DNA from: Cepaea nemoralis
Lineage: Eukaryota > Mollusca > Gastropoda > Stylommatophora > Helicidae
Reading direction: 5' to 3'
NCBI GenBank assembly: GCA_014155875.1
Contig: JACEFZ010021420.1
Span: forward strand, 216,501 to 280,500
Length of the DNA: 64,000 nt
Of this stretch, positions 52,559 through 63,869 are shown piece after piece. The stretch's first letter is position 1; every line of letters starts with the position of its first letter. The position numbers and the translations under genes were made by a program. Below the pieces are notes generated by a model. That model saw only the letters and a program-made list of their open reading frames with translations. It was not told the DNA's origin and did not search any database.

Positions 52559-53003
52559 TAATGTACCAATCCTTCGCTTGCCTAATCCTAGGCTCGTTTA
52601 TTATCTTAGGACAGATGCCAGCAGAATCTCCATCGCTGCAGTACTAGGCCAATTTTATGATGGCATCTTCCATCCGATTTGCTACGTGAGCCGTAAGATC
52701 ACACCTGCTGAGTCCAGATATTCCATATCAGAGTTGGAAGCCCTAAGCGTCATCTATGCGGTGAGAAAGCTCCATCGATTTCTAGCGGGTGTTCACTTCG
52801 TTGTCCAGACTGACAACTCCCCAATCACGGTCATACAAAGTGGTGTGCATCGGAATGACCGTATATACAGGTGGTCGCTAATACTACAAAACTATACTTT
52901 TAGTATAGAGCATATTAAGGGTAAGGACAACATTCTGGCTGATACCCTTAGTCGACCATCTGAGGTAGAAATACCGGAGATTCCACATAAGAGTGTAGAG
53001 TAA
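52533..53003 (+). pseudogene. Retrotransposon RNase H
   Basis: It continues in another frame with the RNase H acidic residues in Y-L-R-T-D-A-S, S-I-S-E-L-E-A-L and V-Q-T-D-N-S-P, and ends IKGKDNILADTLSRP, the usual Ty3/gypsy end of this domain. The coding frame before 52533 back to the A5 run also aligns with RT connection sequence. This domain is the last of pol. Confidence 0.9.
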
Positions 53004-55220
53004 TCGATGTTAAATTAGTACATTAGAATATTCTATGTGAGATATTTTACGAATACATAAACATTATGTTCTGAACCATGTACTAAGAACAGTGAACTAC
53101 CATGTGTCCGTAGACTTCAACATAAGAACTGTGCTTCGAAAACAAGTATATCACCGTGTGAACTGAGACAGCTCGTTACTAACTAAGCTCCATATGTGTT
53201 CCGGTGAATCATTTGTGTTAAGCAGAGAAAAACAGTGTCAGAACAGTACATAAATATACACGTGGACACGAAAATACTGGTCTACGACACAAGCGTACTC
53301 TACAGGTGCAATACCCATAGGACAACAGTATGACTGTGTAATGTGTTTAATATACCCAGGACAAGTGTGAATATATAGTATGCCAATGAAAGCAATTTCT
53401 GAACATTAGGGCAACGACTAACCTGAGTAATTTAAATACTATGTATATATAAACTTATTGTGATATGTATTATAACATTTTAATATAGTGATAAATTATA
53501 GGTAGATTATGTCACTTTAATTTACATTTAGATTTAGACAATATAATAGTTTTCATTGTTTAAGTAGTTTAGATAGGATTAATTAAATAGATCATTAATT
53601 TACCCACTTACTTACCTTAAAAGTAGAATAGGATATTAATTTAAACGTAATAACAGCTAATTATAAACTAGAATAAAAAGTTTAGATAGTATTAGTACCA
53701 TTTAGGTTTATTACATTTCACTTTGTTTCATTTCATTTGAGTTCATCCCATCTTAATGAACCAGTCCATTTAACAAACGTGATCATGTAGTATTAGAATT
53801 AATGTACATCATTATCATAGGATAAAAAGATTATACAATTAAACATACATCATTTACACCATTTAGAGTAAGAATATCAATCATATAGTTTTTCATTTAA
53901 AAACATTAATTAGAATTTTGTTATATTTCACATTACCCATGTTAGAAAGGTACATAATTTATTACATTTCACATTATCCATTCAGAAAGGTACATAACTC
54001 ATCTCACATCAATTTCATTTTAAAAAAATTAGATCACGTCCCTTAAATTAAATACATATGTATAGAACTAGTAATAGGATGTCAGTATTTAGAGTATTAT
54101 TTCAGTAGAATATAGTGGTTAATAATACCACGGTACAAACCATCAACCCTTTCTCTTACATGTAAATATGTTGTAAATACATGACTCGTGCAGCAATTTA
54201 CGCACAGTCATTGAGCTCAACTTTGTCAAACTGAGCCAAACTTGTACAGTGTCACTCCAAGGTTTTTAAATAATTGTGAGGGTAAAAGATGTGTGACAGA
54301 AGTAAGGCTAAAAGATGTGTGACAGAAGTGTGAAAGGGAGAGAAAATGTAAATTATACAAGAGAGAGTGAGATCAGTCAGCGGAATTTTTCTGCCGCTCA
54401 ACGCGACTTTTTATTTTGTGTCTGCGTCAAATGTTTGTTTTCGATGTTGAAAATGTGTTGTCGTGAATGTGTTGTGTGCAGTTTAGTGTAGATCTTAGAG
54501 AAAGTATTTTAAGTCTCATAAGACGGAAACGTAGTCACGAATTAGTGTTATACACTTGTTTGTGGCCACATTTAACCGAATTATGGCACTTGAAAACTAA
54601 CTTACATACACATGATAGTTAGATACACATGTTAGAAGTTAGATTATACTATTAGTAGATCCAAACACGCAACCATCCAGGAAAACAAACATATAAATTG
54701 CAACATTTTTTGTAGATCAAAGGGAGATAACTCCGGGTCAGGGGACATTATAGACGACGAAACACTAACTTAACAGTGAAAGATAACTTTACACGCGGAA
54801 GCGAAATAGGTAAAGCCTGTCGCACACAGCTTGTGGAATGGTTGTTTAATATTATATGGGGGACATGAAGCAATTCATGTGTTGACCCTAAGAAAGTCAA
54901 CTTTGTATGGGTAGTGAGTTAATTTACTATTTGAGGGCAGGTCTTATAAGACAACGGTCCGGTTCAGACATACCTCTAATTAATATAATATTGCGATAGA
55001 GAAGAGGGCTCACGCCAACCAGACAAGTTTGTGGCGATTGCCAGTAGCCAAGTAAAGTGATACTACATTGTGACAATAGTCAGTAGAAGTCTATTGAGTT
55101 ACCCAAAGCCAGGTTATCTACAGTCTTTGACAAAAATTAGATACACTAATTTTTTAGAAACCTCTTGCGTCACAACCAATGAGTCAAAGTTGATGACGCA
55201 ACACAGAAGGGGAGGGTGTG
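53004..55220 (+). other. Retrotransposon 3' non-coding region
   Basis: A 2.2-kb A+T-rich tract with no supported ORF. It ends with the polypurine tract (AGAAGGGGAGGG, 55205-55216). A short duplication (AAAAGATGTGTGACAGAAGT) occurs at about 54286-54330. The space would suit a lost extra gene, but nothing recognisable remains. Confidence 0.7.
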
Positions 55221-55831
55221 TGTCAAAGACTGAAACATAAAGGCCGGAGGTCTGCCTCAAGATAGAAGACCACCGGGAAGAGTGGTCAACCTCAAGTAGA
55301 TTAGAGGTAATACAGTGCCCCGATATAAGGGCAGGGTAGGTGATAGAATGGGGGACTATTAACTAGTTCTCTCATGAGACACGGAGACGTCGACCAGATA
55401 GTTAGCACTCTGGTCACGACAGAATCACGCCTACGTGATAGCCACGATTGCCACTCAATAGGAGACAGCTAATATAAGCGTGCTGAATGTAACGGCACGC
55501 AAAAAGCCGAAGGACGCATCAAGGTCCTTCCGCGTGCTGTGTTGCCACGCGAGTAGGAAGGTCAGACTGGGGACTGACTTCGTAGCGAGCAGATCGTTTA
55601 GTGTTGATAGGAGTTTTGTGTAGCCAAATAGATAGAGATTAGCAATAGGGTTAGGAAACTAGTGATAGGCAATTCTGTGGCTTTGTGTGTGATTTGATAG
55701 CGACTGTTTTGCAATTGTAAAGAGCCAACGGCAATAAAATGTATCATTCATTTCCTCTCACACGACTTGCAAGTTTCTTGTGTGGTGTGGGAGAAGTAAT
55801 CCGATGATGCCTGAAACATTGGTTGTTGACA
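55221..55831 (+). repeat. 3' LTR (611 bp)
   Basis: It begins TGTCAAAGACTG and ends GTTGACA. It is the same length as the 5' LTR, with about seven substitutions between them. Confidence 0.95.
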
Positions 55832-55871
55832 AGCACGTTCGCAAAATCAACACTTGTGAGATGAGATGCCT
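55832..55871. repeat. 40-bp direct repeat flanking the LTR element, right copy
   Basis: It is the partner of 46355-46394 and continues directly into the interrupted LINE. Confidence 0.9.
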
Positions 55872-56206
55872 GACGAGAGCTACCAACTTAACAATCTGAG
55901 ACCGAGTAAGAAATGTTGTTATCAGACAGACAGTGGGATCAACACCTTGTGCCACATTTATTGAAAGACAGAAGATCAAGTGGTTTGGCCATGTCGTTAG
56001 AATGCAACACCATCAGCTACCAGCACTGGCCCTAGATCAAAGATCATCTGTGACGAGAGCAAGAGGACGCCCGAGAAGAAAGTGGGTTGACTACATCAAG
56101 GACATTATACAAGCACACTGAATGACACTATCCAATGTCACCCATAGGACGCTGGAGCGCCAATTATGCCTCCCCAAGACGTTTGACGGCAAAAGTGGAA
56201 GATAAT
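55832..56206 (+). mobile_element. LINE 3' fragment interrupted by the LTR element
   Basis: It encodes C-E-M-R-C-L, a RVRNVVIRQ block, KIKWFGHVVRMQ and RGRPRRKWVDYIKD, the end of a LINE RT. It leads into a (GAT)n tail. The upstream part of the same LINE is seen at 45970-46105. Confidence 0.85.
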
Positions 56207-56353
<147 letters not shown>

Positions 56354-56404
56354 CAAACCAGTTTGCTAGCTAGCCGTTTAGAAAACAATGAAAAACTACT
56401 TAAT

Positions 56405-56590
56405 TGATTCAAAGCAGAAGGATAATATATCGCCATACCAGGGTCATTGTGTAATTTATTTTGTTTCGTGTATATTCCGCAATTTCAATGCTCAGTGACC
56501 ATAGATACGTTATAATACTTGTTTATTTGATTGTGTACCATGTCTGGTCTAGACCTACTTTTTGTTTAGCACCGAATCAGTTAATGTACA
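56405..56590 (+). repeat. Repeat family 6, copy
   Basis: It shares ATATATCGCCA, CAATTTCAATGCTCAGTGA, ACTTGTTTATTTGATTGTGT and CACCGAATCAGTTA with the copies near 39060-40035 and 63690-63800. It is followed by a C-rich run (56595-56630). Confidence 0.7.
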
Positions 56591-56749
56591 ATTGCCCCCC
56601 CCCCCCTCCCCCCCCCCCCCAAAAAAAAAACAACTTCCGGGGTTAATTGCAACGTTCTGTAAAGGACACGCAGCTAAATGTTTTTAACAACACATGAACC
56701 ATTCACAGCATTGACAGGGAATCCATTTAGAAGGTTATGAGGTACTATC

Positions 56750-57260
56750 GGACCCACAGTAAACCATCAGCTCAATGAAAACAACATATAACGACAAGAA
56801 ATACAGAGTTGATCATAATGGAAAAACTAACAATTACATTTGAAATAAGAACAGAAGTGCGACAGGAATGCCGTTTTGTAACCTTTACTATTCGTACTGA
56901 CTATAGGCTGGTCTTTGTTGACAACAATAACCACAGTCTGAAATTGACTTAAACTGAGTCTGATAGGTCAGCTTGGTTACTTCCACTTCGCTAATGACAC
57001 ATTACCCACCCGTTGAGCATATGGAATCAGATACAAGATAAAACTAAAAAACGCTTGAAGGTAGGTCCCAACAATTATGTCTAAAAGTGCTTTATTATTC
57101 TTATTGACCATATGCTGGACTATAAAGACAACAATAACCACAGCTTGAAATTGAATTAAAGCGAGTCTGATAAATCAACCTGATTATCTCCACTTCGCTG
57201 ACGACATTGCCCTCCCGTTGAGCACAAGGAATCAGATACAAGATAAAACTAAACAATATA
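56750..57260 (+). mobile_element. LINE RT fragment with internal tandem duplication
   Basis: The catalytic palm segment (ending F-A-N-D or F-A-D-D-I-A, then NQIQDK) is present twice, at about 56885-57045 and 57090-57250, preceded by a YRVDHNGK block. The first copy has lost the second catalytic context. Confidence 0.7.
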
Positions 57261-57868
57261 AAATGACACAATGTAGTGCAGCTTTACATAACAGATTTAC
57301 GACACATAAAGGACGTTGCGGCGATTAGCCTTCATCAGCAAACAAACACATTCACAAACACAACATACAGTCAAGGAGATCTCCAGTGACTACATCAAAA
57401 GGTGACGACAGGACGAGAAGAACAAAAGGATGAAAAAATAAAAGCAATGAAGAGAAAATGTGAATTGGAAAAAAAATGTTCATACTTACCTCACAATTCC
57501 GACCTGTGTGTAACTCAGAATATCGCCGATGTCTTCTTTTTATACCCAACCGAGGGAGTGAGATCGAGGATGATGACGGGGTGATAGGTGTTACGGTTCA
57601 GTGAGCACATTGAAAGAAAGGGGGGGGGGCGGAGGCAGGAGGGCAGGACGGCAACCTGTGATGTTGGTCTGATAATGGTATCTGAGCAATCTCAGTGGAT
57701 GTATTAACGAAGCATGACTGGGCGCAAGCATGATGGTGGTACTAACCAAAATCACATTATGCACTAAAGTCTGGGTGGACTGATATGAGTGAGCGCACAT
57801 ACATACATATACATCGCTCAACAGACATTTATACATTAGTGTACATGGGTATGTGCAAAGTATATATA

Positions 57869-57869
<1 letters not shown>

Positions 57870-57950
<81 letters not shown>
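57870..57950. repeat. (GA)n microsatellite
   Basis: About 40 GA units. Confidence 0.97.
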
Positions 57951-57954
<4 letters not shown>

Positions 57955-58622
57955 TAACGTTCCTGTGGTGTTGTCAGCAACTCACTTGCGACAGGCATAC
58001 AGGGATTCCCTACTTTTGCACCACACGAAAGTGACAACTCGTATTGTTTGCAAAAGGATACATTTTATTCGGAGCTGATCGTACATGAGCTCCACGAGCG
58101 GAATACCACATCGGTATTAAACATCATAGTATGTTATGAAAATGGAATGAGGAGATGATACTAATATTAATCACTACTGACGCTAAGCTAAAGTCTAAAC
58201 TATTGGTACTGTCCTCAACTACACAGTATCCACAGCGGATATAGGTCTGCTCCTAACGCCGTCCAGTCTCTGTCTGAACCAGCTCTCTATGCCGTGTTCA
58301 GCTACGAGCAATTAGCACTCCGTGCATTCGCTAGTTTACGTGTTCCAGCACGCTGGTCACTTGGTTGTAGTAACCACAATTACTTGGTTACTCTCGTGAA
58401 GTGGGTTTCCCAGTCTCTTGGGTAACCCCAGCTCACTTACACTGGTTGCCCTCCTTGTTGACACAAGTGTGTCCCGTTACGCTATTTATAGCCTTTGTGT
58501 CTCTTCTGTCTGGTCTCCTAAGTCGTTATGTTACTTGTCCTTTTCCTTAGCTCTCCTTAGCTTTAAGCTCACAAGTAGCTCTTTGACAGGTGTGCCTCAT
58601 GGGGTATGCGGAGTAGGTCGGT
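57951..58622. other. Non-coding tract
   Basis: No supported gene. The neighbouring minus-strand frame is created by the GA array. Confidence 0.4.
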
Positions 58623-58725
58623 CTACAAATACGAGGCTTCACTCATACTGTTCCCTATGAATAACAATCAACCTTACTTACCCTATTTCATAGAGAACAG
58701 TATGAGTGAAGCCTCGTATTTGTAG
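58623..58725. repeat. 38-bp inverted repeat at the start of a trinucleotide array
   Basis: The arms 58623-58660 and 58688-58725 pair with one mismatch around a 27-nt loop. The right arm runs straight into (TAG)n. Confidence 0.93.
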
Positions 58726-58810
58726 CAGTAGTAGCAGTAGTAGTAGTAGCAGCAGCAGTAGTAGTAGTAGTAGTAGCAGTAGTAGTAGCAGTAGTAGTAG
58801 TAGTAGTAGC

Positions 58811-58882
<72 letters not shown>

Positions 58883-58892
58883 GGTGGTGGTG

Positions 58893-58924
<32 letters not shown>

Positions 58925-58931
58925 GGTGGTT

Positions 58932-58993
<62 letters not shown>

Positions 58994-58999
58994 GGTGGT

Positions 59000-59058
<59 letters not shown>

Positions 59059-59062
59059 GGTT

Positions 59063-59106
<44 letters not shown>

Positions 59107-59135
59107 GGTGGTGGTGGTGGTGGTGGTGGTAGTAA

Positions 59136-59198
<63 letters not shown>

Positions 59199-59200
59199 CA
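58723..59200. repeat. Compound (TAG)n/(TGG)n array
   Basis: About 480 bp of TAG, CAG and TGG trinucleotides. It yields homopolymeric Ser, Val, Gly, Leu or Tyr frames on both strands that are not genes. Confidence 0.97.
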
Positions 59201-59219
59201 TTGTCACACCACCGCGCTT

Positions 59220-59268
59220 ACCACACACACACGCACGCACGCACGCACACACACACACACACACACAC

Positions 59269-59324
<56 letters not shown>
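59220..59324. repeat. (CA)n then (AT)n microsatellites
   Basis: CA/CG dinucleotides at 59222-59269 are followed by 25 AT units at 59275-59324. Confidence 0.97.
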
Positions 59325-59327
<3 letters not shown>

Positions 59328-60040
59328 TATGTGTGCCAGCCAACTGGAGGAAAAGCCAGGTTAACTAACGGTTGTTCCTTCAGAAAGAAGCAACACTAAA
59401 GAGCAAACAATACACGATAATTTTGTACACAATTTGGTGGTATATATACTGTATACATGTACGTCCACCAGTCAACATTATAACACTTTCTGTTCTCAGA
59501 GGATGGGATAGGTAGAGATTAATGAGGCGACAAGTTGACACACCGGAAACTTACGTCTAGTCATTGTTACTTCATTTTCGTTTCGTTGTGAAATTGTGGT
59601 ATCCACCAGAACACAGAAAATTAAATGTAGGCTCCTTGTATTATTGAGGTAAGTATTTCTATTTTACGTTTCGTGATAACATTTAGATTCTCCAGACAAT
59701 TATGATATACCGGTGATTAATTTTACCCAATGTACTTGTTGTTTGTTTTATTGATTGATTGATTGATCTAGCAACCGACATCACAGCATTCGGGGCATTC
59801 CCATAAGCGCTCCGTCCCCATCCTCAGCAGCCAGCGAAGATTTCCAACACCAATAGTACCAGTAGCTATCTGGTTATATGTCCGTCTCGCCATTCCTCTG
59901 AGCGTCAAGCGCCTGCCAGATCCCCTCGTCACTCCTCGTTGCCTCATTCTTGCCTGATTGTGGTGACCCATTTGCTCCTCCGAGGTGTACACGTGCTCCC
60001 ACAAGGCCGCAACCACGCCTGCCTTGTCATGCATCAATAC
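59325..60040. other. Non-coding tract with one unrecognised ORF
   Basis: A minus-strand frame at 59768-60037 (89 codons, Arg/Gly-rich) has no recognisable motif. Nothing else is supported. Confidence 0.3.
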
Positions 60041-60048
60041 TCCACCAA

Positions 60049-60180
60049 GTCTAGTATCTCAGTGATGATGTGGTGTCAGGGATGTCGTAGATGAACATGT
60101 CTAGTATCTCAGTGACGATGGGGTGTCAGGGATGTCGTAGATGAACAAGTCTAGTATCTCAGTGACGATGTGGCGTTCAC
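60049..60180 (+). repeat. 50-bp tandem repeat, 2.6 copies
   Basis: The unit TCTAGTATCTCAGTGATGAT plus GTGGTGTCAGGGATGTCGTA plus a GATGAACATG end repeats with a 50-bp period. Confidence 0.95.
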
Positions 60181-60321
60181 ATGTTGATGTACACAACGGA
60201 CTTGACAGAAAATATGCACTTCAAAGACAGGGAAAGGTATCTGAATGATGAGGAGACACACCAAGACATATTGGTCTCAAAACACCACATTGAGTGTATC
60301 TTACATACGTTTAATAAGCTT

Positions 60322-60485
<164 letters not shown>

Positions 60486-61375
60486 TACAGTAGTAATATG
60501 TTGCTGCTGCTGATGTTGTTCTTGCTCTTGTTTGCATTCTGTTTCTGAACTGTCCTCCGTGCCAGGTGTCCGTCTGATTGCTGGTAGATTTCCGTGTCTT
60601 CTCCGCATGCCTGTGGAGCATGTCATCGGCCCTCCGCCAACTTTTCAGTTGTCAGTGTAAGTGGGGACCCTGCTCTGTGGAACTCGCGATACTGGTCACA
60701 CACCACTGCTCAAAATTATATACCTTTGTATAAATGACACACTTACTTAATAGTTCACTTTCCTACGTCAGTTTCTGTGATCATATTACTACCTCTTCTC
60801 CCCCTCTCCCTTCCACCCTTTTAGTATTCTTTAAAAAAAAAAAAAAGACTTTCTTTTCCCCTCATCTCCTCACATGCCTACCCCACCCTCAGTTGACTGC
60901 TGGCAGTCTTACCCTAGGGTCCCTTTGCAGACATTGACAAAGACACCTAATTCTGGACGCATGCGCCATTTCTGTCGACAGCCATTAAATCTGAAAAGAG
61001 AATTTATTGCAAACCAGCGGTTCCGAAATTGTTGTCTATGTGCCCGTATTTGCCTTCGAAGCAGCAAGCACATTATTAATATTATTTTCTCGTGTCTTTC
61101 TAAATAGGCGTAGTCACGGTATGAATTTGTAAAGACTATTTATTTATATTATTGTTTGTTTTAAATTTCTTCTTTCATCTATTAGCCTGAATATGTCCTC
61201 TGTGATATACCTCTGCATCTAGACTGATTTGTTAGCTATCACATGTTGTGTTGATAATATGTATCTTGTGTGGTTAACCCATCAAGAGTTGTCGTCTTGT
61301 ACTGTCACCAACACCGCGAATTTTTAATTTTTATTAAATTTATTATTTCATTGTTATAGCTAAATTGTTCTTGTG
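60486..61375. other. Non-coding tract
   Basis: No supported gene; A+T-rich with a poly(A) run near 60833. Confidence 0.35.
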
Positions 61376-61379
61376 TTCT

Positions 61380-62110
61380 CTTTTCCACTGCCTTTCACCT
61401 CTTCATGGGATATCTAGAGCACCAGCTGTGGAATAAATACACTGGTAAGCTCCCAGAGCTCTACAGGAGGTATATCGATGACTGCTTTGGTTTCTCAGAC
61501 ATGCCCTTGTCTGAACTCCAGGACTTCATTGCTCTTTTCCCAACTTTCATCCCGGCATTAGACTCGCCTCTAATATTTCCTGTCAGCCGTCAATTTCTTA
61601 GATCTAACAGTCTCTTTGGGTTCTGCTGGTCTTTGTACGTCGGTTTATTACAAACTGATTGACTCACGAGCATTCCTTCTTTATACCTCCTCTCATTCCC
61701 CCTCTTGTAATGATTTTATTCCTTTTCTGCGAAACCCTATGTCTCCGACGGCTCTGTCAAGGTAATAACGACCTCCGTCAAAAAGCCCACGAAATGTTGG
61801 ATTTTGTCTTCCACGAATAAAGTTTTGTCCACAGCTCTTTATCGCTGTCAGTTTATCATGCCGAGACTCTCTCATCCAAGCCGAAAGCACACAATAATAG
61901 ACCTATACTTTCACTAACCCACCATCCCTATAATATTGCTATCAAGAATATTCCTCTGAGGCATCTATCCATTCTCCAGACAGACCGTATCATTCGCGAT
62001 GTCTTCTCAGATGCCCCTTCCCCCCCCCCCCCCCCCCACCCCCCCCCCTGATGGCGTAGAGACAGGATCGTAATCTCAGGGATTTGCTGGTCTATAGTAG
62101 CCTATCCTAA
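61380..62110 (+). mobile_element. Penelope-like element 3, RT remnant of a different lineage
   Basis: The plus frame 61405-61662 has L-E-H-Q-L-W, R-R-Y-I-D-D-C-F-G (RT motif C) and ELQDFIAL. Broken frames continue with Y-T-S-S-H-S-P-S, a HPYNIAIKN block and R-D-R-N-L-R-D-L-L after a C run (62014-62048). These are C-terminal RT blocks of Penelope-like elements, and they differ clearly from copies 1 and 2. No GIY-YIG domain was found. Confidence 0.65.
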
Positions 62111-62590
62111 CCACCTTGGCTTCCTTATACATAAAAGAATGTAAGACCAGAATAACAAGTTAAATTAACATTATTGGATCCCCTGAAAATCTCAATAGAA
62201 AAAGGAAAAATTCTCCTGACTCTAAAATAAAATGCAGCAAAGAAAACACAGTAAGTGGTAAGTTTAGCATTTTCAAATATCCTCAGACCAGAGATAAAGG
62301 CCCTAAACCTGCAGCAGAAAAATGAAGAGAAATATTCTCGAAAGATGCGAAGTCAGTTGTCTCAATGTCGAATAGCTAAAAATATTGAGAATTAGCATAT
62401 CTTGGAGCAGCACCCCGTGGACTAATGTCAGAAATGCAAAATGACGGTAATGTAATTCCCGTCACATCGTAACATACTCAAATAATGAAGAGGCTGACAA
62501 ATTGGCAAAGGAAGTCAGATTTGCAGCAAAAATGTCCAACATATGCAGAAAAGAGAAAATTATCTTGGCAAACACCTGATCCATTTGCGA
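62111..62590. other. Non-coding tract
   Basis: No supported gene. The plus frame starting 62485 is mostly the translated ATC array. Confidence 0.35.
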
Positions 62591-62596
62591 ACAAAC

Positions 62597-62597
62597 T

Positions 62598-62685
<88 letters not shown>

Positions 62686-62689
62686 CCAC

Positions 62690-62749
<60 letters not shown>

Positions 62750-62750
62750 G
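62597..62750. repeat. (ATC)n microsatellite as LINE tail
   Basis: About 51 ATC units with a short CACCACC interruption, directly abutting the 3' end of a minus-strand family A LINE. Confidence 0.97.
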
Positions 62751-63310
62751 TGCCATGCCAATAAGCGTGGGCGGTCATGTTTCGCCATCTCACACGATCA
62801 CCAGAGTTGTGGATAGCTCTGTGTTCTTGTCTCGACCATGCCACGCGGCTAAGCCATCCAGACATTTGCTTCTCTGCCTTCCACTTATTCTTTTCCCCTC
62901 ATTCTTGCCAATTGTCACAAAATTCTCTAATTTATTTCCTCTTATAACGTGCCCAAAAATGTTAACAGTCTACGTCTAATTTTACTAATCAATTTACAGT
63001 TTTCATTTGTTTCTTGTAGGACTTGCTCATTGGTTTTTCTGTCTGTCCACGGTATTCTATGCACTTTCATCAGAAACCACATTACCACAATTCCTCATTT
63101 GATGTTTTTCATTTTGTCTGCTCATTGTCCACGTTTCACATCCATACGCAAGTACAGGTTGTATATAGCACTTCAACACTCTTATTCTAGTTGCAATTGA
63201 CATATTTGTATTGGTCAATACGTTTTTTATCTTGCAAAAGGCTACCCTCATCATAGCGATTCTTGTTCAAGGCACCTCCCGTCAGCTATTATGACTGTTC
63301 CGAGATGGAC
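62751..63310 (-). mobile_element. LINE 3' fragment (family A)
   Basis: It is nearly collinear with 40430-41230: the same end words (TGCCATGCCAATAAGCGTGG, ATCACCAGAGTYGTGG, TCCAGRYATTT) and RT blocks (VAFCKIKN, LKCYIQPVLAYGCETWT). It is broken. Confidence 0.85.
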
Positions 63311-63689
63311 AAACTATAGGGATATCAATAATCTCAGATTTAATGCTGCTACCCGATTTCCCCTGGCATTGGGCTTTAGCCTGTTGACAATGCCTAAAAC
63401 CCGTGTAGAAAACATGGCAAACCTGGGATAAATCCCAGCCGTCCTGCTTGCGCTGTGCTGAATCAGCACGTGGTTATATCCTAAAACCACTCTCTGCAGA
63501 TGTGAGGACCCAGAAGTGGTCTTGCGCAAGCATTTAATTTCTGAGCTTGGAGGGGGGAAGGAAAGTTCTGTAACACAATCCCAGCTGAAAAGGCACTTTG
63601 ATGCCGGTTGGAAGAAGTCTCTACACCAACCTCACATCGATAGATGCAAGCCCGTTTTTCATCGTGTCGTTTGTTTTGTTTTGTGACAT

Positions 63690-63800
63690 CCTCCTTAATT
63701 TCAATGCCCAGTGAACGAAAATTAACTTTATAATACTTGTTCATTTGATTGTGTATCATATTTGGTCCAAACCTACGTTTTGTTTGTCACTGAATTAGTT
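63690..63800 (+). repeat. Repeat family 6, copy
   Basis: It shares AATTTCAATGCCCAGTGAACG, ACTTGTTCATTTGATTGTGT and TTTGGTCCAAACCTA with the copies near 40000 and 56500. Confidence 0.7.
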
Positions 63801-63869
63801 AGAAGCTCAGACGATCTGAACGCCAATGTATCGGATTTAGATGTAATAAGCAGCCGTCTATTTTTTTCA

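Larger units (their letters stand above)
46396..55831 (+). mobile_element. Gmr1-like Ty3/gypsy LTR retrotransposon
   Basis: The 9.4-kb element has paired LTRs, a primer-binding-site candidate (TGGTGTCAGAAGTG, 47021-47034), Gag, and pol domains in the order protease, integrase, reverse transcriptase, RNase H, then a 2.2-kb non-coding 3' region and a purine tract AGAAGGGGAGGG just before the 3' LTR. The RT and integrase are of Ty3/gypsy type, but integrase precedes RT. That order is the hallmark of Gmr1-like elements, and a SCAN-like Gag fits the same group. Pol carries two stops and two frame breaks. Confidence 0.9.

Noticed and set aside
57591..58078. ORFs spanning the GA array at 57870
   Set aside because: Ser/Leu or Arg/Glu dipeptide runs from the microsatellite with unrelated flanks.
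58683..59368. Long homopolymeric Ser/Val/Leu/Tyr ORFs on both strands
   Set aside because: Translation of the TAG/TGG arrays.
62462..62979. Poly-Ser, poly-His, poly-Asp and poly-Met ORFs
   Set aside because: Translation of the ATC array beside a LINE end.
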